Assembly: GCA_938046755.1 (NCBI GenBank) | Contig: CALIXC010000078.1 | Coordinates: 1-15,782 of the forward strand | Origin: an uncultured Lautropia sp. | GTDB taxonomy: Bacteria > Pseudomonadota > Gammaproteobacteria > Burkholderiales > Burkholderiaceae_E | Direction: 5' to 3' | Length of the DNA: 15,782 nucleotides | In this document: one piece after another, positions 13,287 to 15,782 of the stretch | How positions within the stretch are numbered: the first letter of the stretch is position 1 | How the letters are laid out: the number at the start of each line of letters is the position of its first letter | Notes under the pieces: generated by a model | The model's input: the letters and a program-made list of their open reading frames with translations, nothing else | Database searches by the model: none | Told to the model about the DNA's origin: nothing | Translations under genes and position numbers: made by a program

Positions 13287-14240
13287 ATGGCAAAAGGAAG
13301 AAAGATTTCGGTGGTGGGTGCCGGTGCCGTCGGCACGGCCGTGGCCTATGCAGCCCTGATCCGTCAGGTCGCCAACGAGATCGCCCTGTATGACATCAAC
13401 ACGCCCAAGGTGGAGGCCGAGGCCGCCGACCTGGCGCATGGCTCGCACTTCACGGGCTGGCCCCATGTGAGCGGCAGCAGCGACATCGCGGTGACCAGCG
13501 GCAGCGACATCGTGGTGATCACCGCCGGCGCCAAGCAGAACCCGGGCCAGAGCCGGCTGGAGCTGGTCAAGGACAATGCCCGCATCCTGAAGGCGATGAT
13601 CCCGAAACTGGTAGAAGCCTCGCCCGACGCGATCCTCATCCTGGTGACCAACCCGTGCGACGTGCTGACGATGGTGGCACAGCGCATCTCGGGCCTGCCC
13701 ACCAGCCGGGTGATCTCCAGCGGCACGGTGCTCGATTCGTCGCGGCTGCGCCGCCTGATCGCCGACCGCGCCCGCATCTCCACGGCCAGCGTGCACGCCT
13801 CGATCATCGGTGAGCACGGCGACAGCGAGTTCCCGATGTGGTCGGTGGCCCGGATCGGCGCAGTGCCCATCGCCGACTACCGCGTGAACGGCCACCAGGT
13901 GTTCCCGCCCGACGTGCTGAACGACCTGGCCCATCAGGTGATGACCAGCGCCTACAAGGTGATTGCCGGCAAGGGTGCCACCAACTTCGCCATCGGCCTG
14001 TCGGCCTCGCGGATCTGCGAAGCCATCCTGCGCAACGAGCACTCGGTGCAGCCGGTCTCCAGCATCCTACACGGCCAGTACGGCATCGAGGGCGTGGCAC
14101 TGTCGCTGCCCAGCGTGCTGGGCGCGGGCGGCGTGGAGCAGGTGCTTGACACCCCGCTGAGCGAAGAGGAGCAAGGCAAGCTGCGCGCCTCGGCCGATGC
14201 AATTCTGAGCAGCTTCAAGCTGGTCGAGAAGGAAATCTGA
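13287..14240 (+). CDS. ldh: NAD-dependent L-lactate dehydrogenase
   Basis: This 317-residue cytoplasmic enzyme interconverts pyruvate and L-lactate with NADH, regenerating NAD in fermentation. The Rossmann glycine motif GAGAVG is at 11-16, and D36 binds the NAD ribose. AGAKQNPGQSR at 80-90 carries Gln84 at the position that separates lactate (Gln) from malate (Arg) dehydrogenases, plus the catalytic-loop Arg90. TNPCDVLT holds the conserved Asn122. SGTVLDSSRLR at 145-155 includes the conserved Asp150 and Arg153, and GEHGDSE at 175-181 has the catalytic His177. The Cys in NPCD, where Val is usual, is a minor deviation. The ATG at 13287 has AGGAG 6 bases upstream. Codons are strongly G/C-ending, as in a well-expressed gene. 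It stands alone, divergent from parE and convergent with the reductase gene. Fructose-bisphosphate control cannot be judged from sequence alone. Confidence 0.94.
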   Translation: MAKGRKISVVGAGAVGTAVAYAALIRQVANEIALYDINTPKVEAEAADLAHGSHFTGWPHVSGSSDIAVTSGSDIVVITAGAKQNPGQSRLELVKDNARILKAMIPKLVEASPDAILILVTNPCDVLTMVAQRISGLPTSRVISSGTVLDSSRLRRLIADRARISTASVHASIIGEHGDSEFPMWSVARIGAVPIADYRVNGHQVFPPDVLNDLAHQVMTSAYKVIAGKGATNFAIGLSASRICEAILRNEHSVQPVSSILHGQYGIEGVALSLPSVLGAGGVEQVLDTPLSEEEQGKLRASADAILSSFKLVEKEI

Positions 14241-14283
14241 CGGCCTCACACCGCCTCGCCCCGGCATGGGGATGAGGAGGCCG
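14241..14283 (+). terminator. Probable terminator hairpin after the L-LDH gene
   Basis: CGGCCTC directly after the stop codon can pair with the tail GAGG-AGGCCG ending at 14283. Alternatively, CCTC-CCCC (14254-14262 region) pairs with GGGG-GAGG around a GGCAT loop. A short pyrimidine tract (CCCTCTTTC) follows. The stem is good and the T-run poor. Confidence 0.45.
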
Positions 14284-14345
14284 CCCTCTTTCATGCAAAC
14301 GATTCGGGTGGAGACAGATTTTCCCGCCATTCCCCATGGCAGGCC

Positions 14346-14392
14346 CCATCACGACCGATGATGGCCCGCCTGTGTTGGCTGTTGAGGCAGCC
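14346..14392 (-). terminator. Pair of small hairpins after the ferric-reductase-like gene
   Basis: Reading the minus strand after the reductase stop, GGCTG and CAGCC (plus 14377-14381 and 14388-14392) form a 5-bp stem. Then CCATCA and TGATGG (plus 14346-14351 and 14359-14364) form a 6-bp stem around seven bases. Neither has a T-run. Together they are plausible but weak termination signals in the convergent gap. Confidence 0.3.
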
Positions 14393-14394
14393 CC

Positions 14395-15684
14395 TTAGCG
14401 GAACTCGAACAGCTCCAGGTGTTCGGACTGTGTTTTCAGGGCACCCGAAATGCTACGCGTGAAGCTGCGACTTCCGCAGAGCCACAGGCTGCGGTTTGCG
14501 CTGTCGCGGACGGTCTGCTCGATATGAAGGGCCGTCAGTCTTTGGGTTCCGGAAGGAATATGATGGAAGTTGACGTTGGCTTTCTGGGCCAGCTCCTTCC
14601 AGTGGTCAATCATTTCAGCGGACAGGTTCCTGTTGGCATGAAACCAGTCGATAGGCTGGGTGGCGGGCTGTTTGGCCAGTTCATTGAGCCGCGCGAGAAA
14701 AGGGGTGAAACCAATGCCGTTGCTGACCCAGATCTGCGCCTGTCCGTCGGAAAAATCAAAACGCCCGTATGCCCCGTCGATCTGTACCGTATCACTGACA
14801 TTCAGGCGTTGCGGCAGGCGGTGGGTATAGTCACCCAGGTCCTTGATGACAAGGGTGAGTTTCCGGTCATCGGGCACCCAGTCGGACGCGATGGTGAACG
14901 GGTGGCTTTCCCCATGTGCACGCAAGAAGAGGAACTGCCCTGCGCGGTGCCCCTGCCACTTTGGGGCATGCAAAGACAGAGAAAGCAGGCGGCCATGCTG
15001 GCTCAGCGCGGATACGGTGGCATTCTGCGGGTTTCCGATGCGCTTGAACAGGGCCATCAGCGCGCAGATACTGCCCGACAGCAAGGCAGCAGCAAGAAGC
15101 CAGCCCAGCGGCTGCGTCCAGTACGCGAAGTTCGCCAGCACGATGGCGTGCCACACGAGTGCCAGATAAACGGGGACGATGAGTATGTGGAGCTTGGCAA
15201 ACCAGCGGTAGGGGATGCGCTTGACAAGCGCGACAATCAGCAGGACGACGGCGGCATAGAAAGCGTATTCACCGATCTCTTCAGCCAGGTGACGCTGGGT
15301 GACCAGCCAGTCCTTGAATGTCAGCACCTCGGGCAGCGGCGGGCGCGGCGGGCGTTTCCCGTCAAACAGGCCGAGTGCAACCAGCCACTTCGGAAACTGC
15401 TTGGTGCTCCAATGCAGGATGCTGCCTGAAAGGGCAATGATGCCGAGCCATTTGTGCAGGCGGTACATCTTATCCAGCCCGCCCAACGGGGTCTCCAGCA
15501 TTCTTGGGCGTACGGCAAGTATCAGGCAGCCGCTCATGGCCAGTATGCTGATGATGCCCGTGAGCTGCAGCAGCACGTTGCGCAGAGGATAGACACCCCA
15601 TTCCTCGGGAAACGGCATGGCAAGCAGCCATAAAACAAATACACCACTGAAAATGGCGGCCAGCAATAATTTGATGTTTCTCAT
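14395..15684 (-). CDS. Ferric-reductase-like transmembrane flavohaem oxidoreductase
   Basis: This 429-residue protein combines a haem-binding membrane half with a flavin/nicotinamide half, the layout of ferric reductases and NADPH oxidases that pass electrons from NAD(P)H through FAD and haem across the membrane. About six hydrophobic helices lie before residue 215. Two histidine pairs, H77/H91 and H166/H179, are spaced like haem ligands of the ferric reductase domain. HPFTIAS at 261-267 is the FAD-binding motif, GIGFTP at 323-328 the nicotinamide site and LCGSRSF at 402-408 the closing motif. The ATG at 15684 is chosen for GGAGGA 8 bases upstream (plus-strand 15693-15698). The frame is open 22 codons further but that part looks non-coding. 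Codons are visibly less GC-rich than in the neighbours, which may indicate acquisition by transfer. The electron acceptor (iron, oxygen or a partner) is unknown. Confidence 0.9.
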   Translation of the reverse strand: MRNIKLLLAAIFSGVFVLWLLAMPFPEEWGVYPLRNVLLQLTGIISILAMSGCLILAVRPRMLETPLGGLDKMYRLHKWLGIIALSGSILHWSTKQFPKWLVALGLFDGKRPPRPPLPEVLTFKDWLVTQRHLAEEIGEYAFYAAVVLLIVALVKRIPYRWFAKLHILIVPVYLALVWHAIVLANFAYWTQPLGWLLAAALLSGSICALMALFKRIGNPQNATVSALSQHGRLLSLSLHAPKWQGHRAGQFLFLRAHGESHPFTIASDWVPDDRKLTLVIKDLGDYTHRLPQRLNVSDTVQIDGAYGRFDFSDGQAQIWVSNGIGFTPFLARLNELAKQPATQPIDWFHANRNLSAEMIDHWKELAQKANVNFHHIPSGTQRLTALHIEQTVRDSANRSLWLCGSRSFTRSISGALKTQSEHLELFEFR

Positions 15685-15748
15685 GGAATCGATCCTCCGA
15701 GGCCAGTGAAGCGCGACCAGGCAGGCACGCCGTTTTCTGAAACTGGCC

Positions 15749-15754
15749 ACTATA
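15749..15754 (-). promoter_or_regulatory. Candidate -10 box (TATAGT) for the reductase gene
   Basis: The minus strand reads TATAGT 64 bases before the reductase ATG. A TTGATC lies 19 bases upstream as a stretched -35 (four of six matches). No Fur-box-like palindrome is obvious within the window, but only 28 bases remain upstream before the edge. Confidence 0.35.
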
Positions 15755-15782
15755 CACGAGGAAAACGGATGACGATCAAAGC

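Noticed and set aside
1..15782. CRISPR array, insertion sequence, tRNA, prophage or defence genes
   Set aside because: No regularly spaced repeats, transposase, tRNA-like cloverleaf or phage or defence protein was seen on either strand. The only notable repeats are the short hairpin units between parC and htpG.

Overview
The window is about 15.8 kb of GC-rich proteobacterial chromosome. It carries twelve intact protein genes, no RNA genes, no mobile elements and no CRISPR array. Adjacent parE and parC, HtpG, a YfcA-like TSUP protein and a TehA homologue fit a betaproteobacterium, probably Burkholderiales. A fermentative L-lactate dehydrogenase is less usual there and hints at a facultative, perhaps host-associated lineage such as Lautropia. 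That genus-level guess rests on general knowledge, not on a search.

Layout. (1) 19-2724, minus strand: a compact three-gene ABC importer operon (lipid-free periplasmic binding protein, permease, ATPase) of the DUF534/COG2984 class, with a clear -10 box in front. (2) 2987-4794, plus strand: two anion transporters in tandem, a TauE/SafE (TSUP) protein and TehA (TDT/SLAC1 family). (3) 4802-6001, minus strand: a spermidine-synthase-like methyltransferase-fold protein and a small VOC (glyoxalase-fold) protein. (4) 6114-8207, minus strand: htpG, the bacterial Hsp90, with an unusual acidic, Ala/Thr-rich insertion in the middle domain. (5) 8208-8604: a 397-base non-coding stretch full of hairpins, including a pair of imperfect direct repeats, a 10-bp inverted repeat after parC and a sigma-32-like promoter candidate pointing at htpG. 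(6) 8605-13018, minus strand: parE then parC, encoding topoisomerase IV. (7) 13287-14240, plus strand: L-lactate dehydrogenase, divergent from parE. (8) 14395-15684, minus strand: a membrane ferric-reductase-like flavohaem protein whose codon use looks less GC-rich than its neighbours.

The gene set is mostly housekeeping plus transport. I do not see a defence, secretion or biosynthetic cluster, and no coherent new multi-gene system stands out. The parts most worth a second look are the HtpG insertion, the structured htpG upstream region, the side-by-side TSUP and TDT anion transporters, the polyamine-synthase-like protein without the usual catalytic glycine motif, and the L-LDH with its candidate promoter and palindrome.
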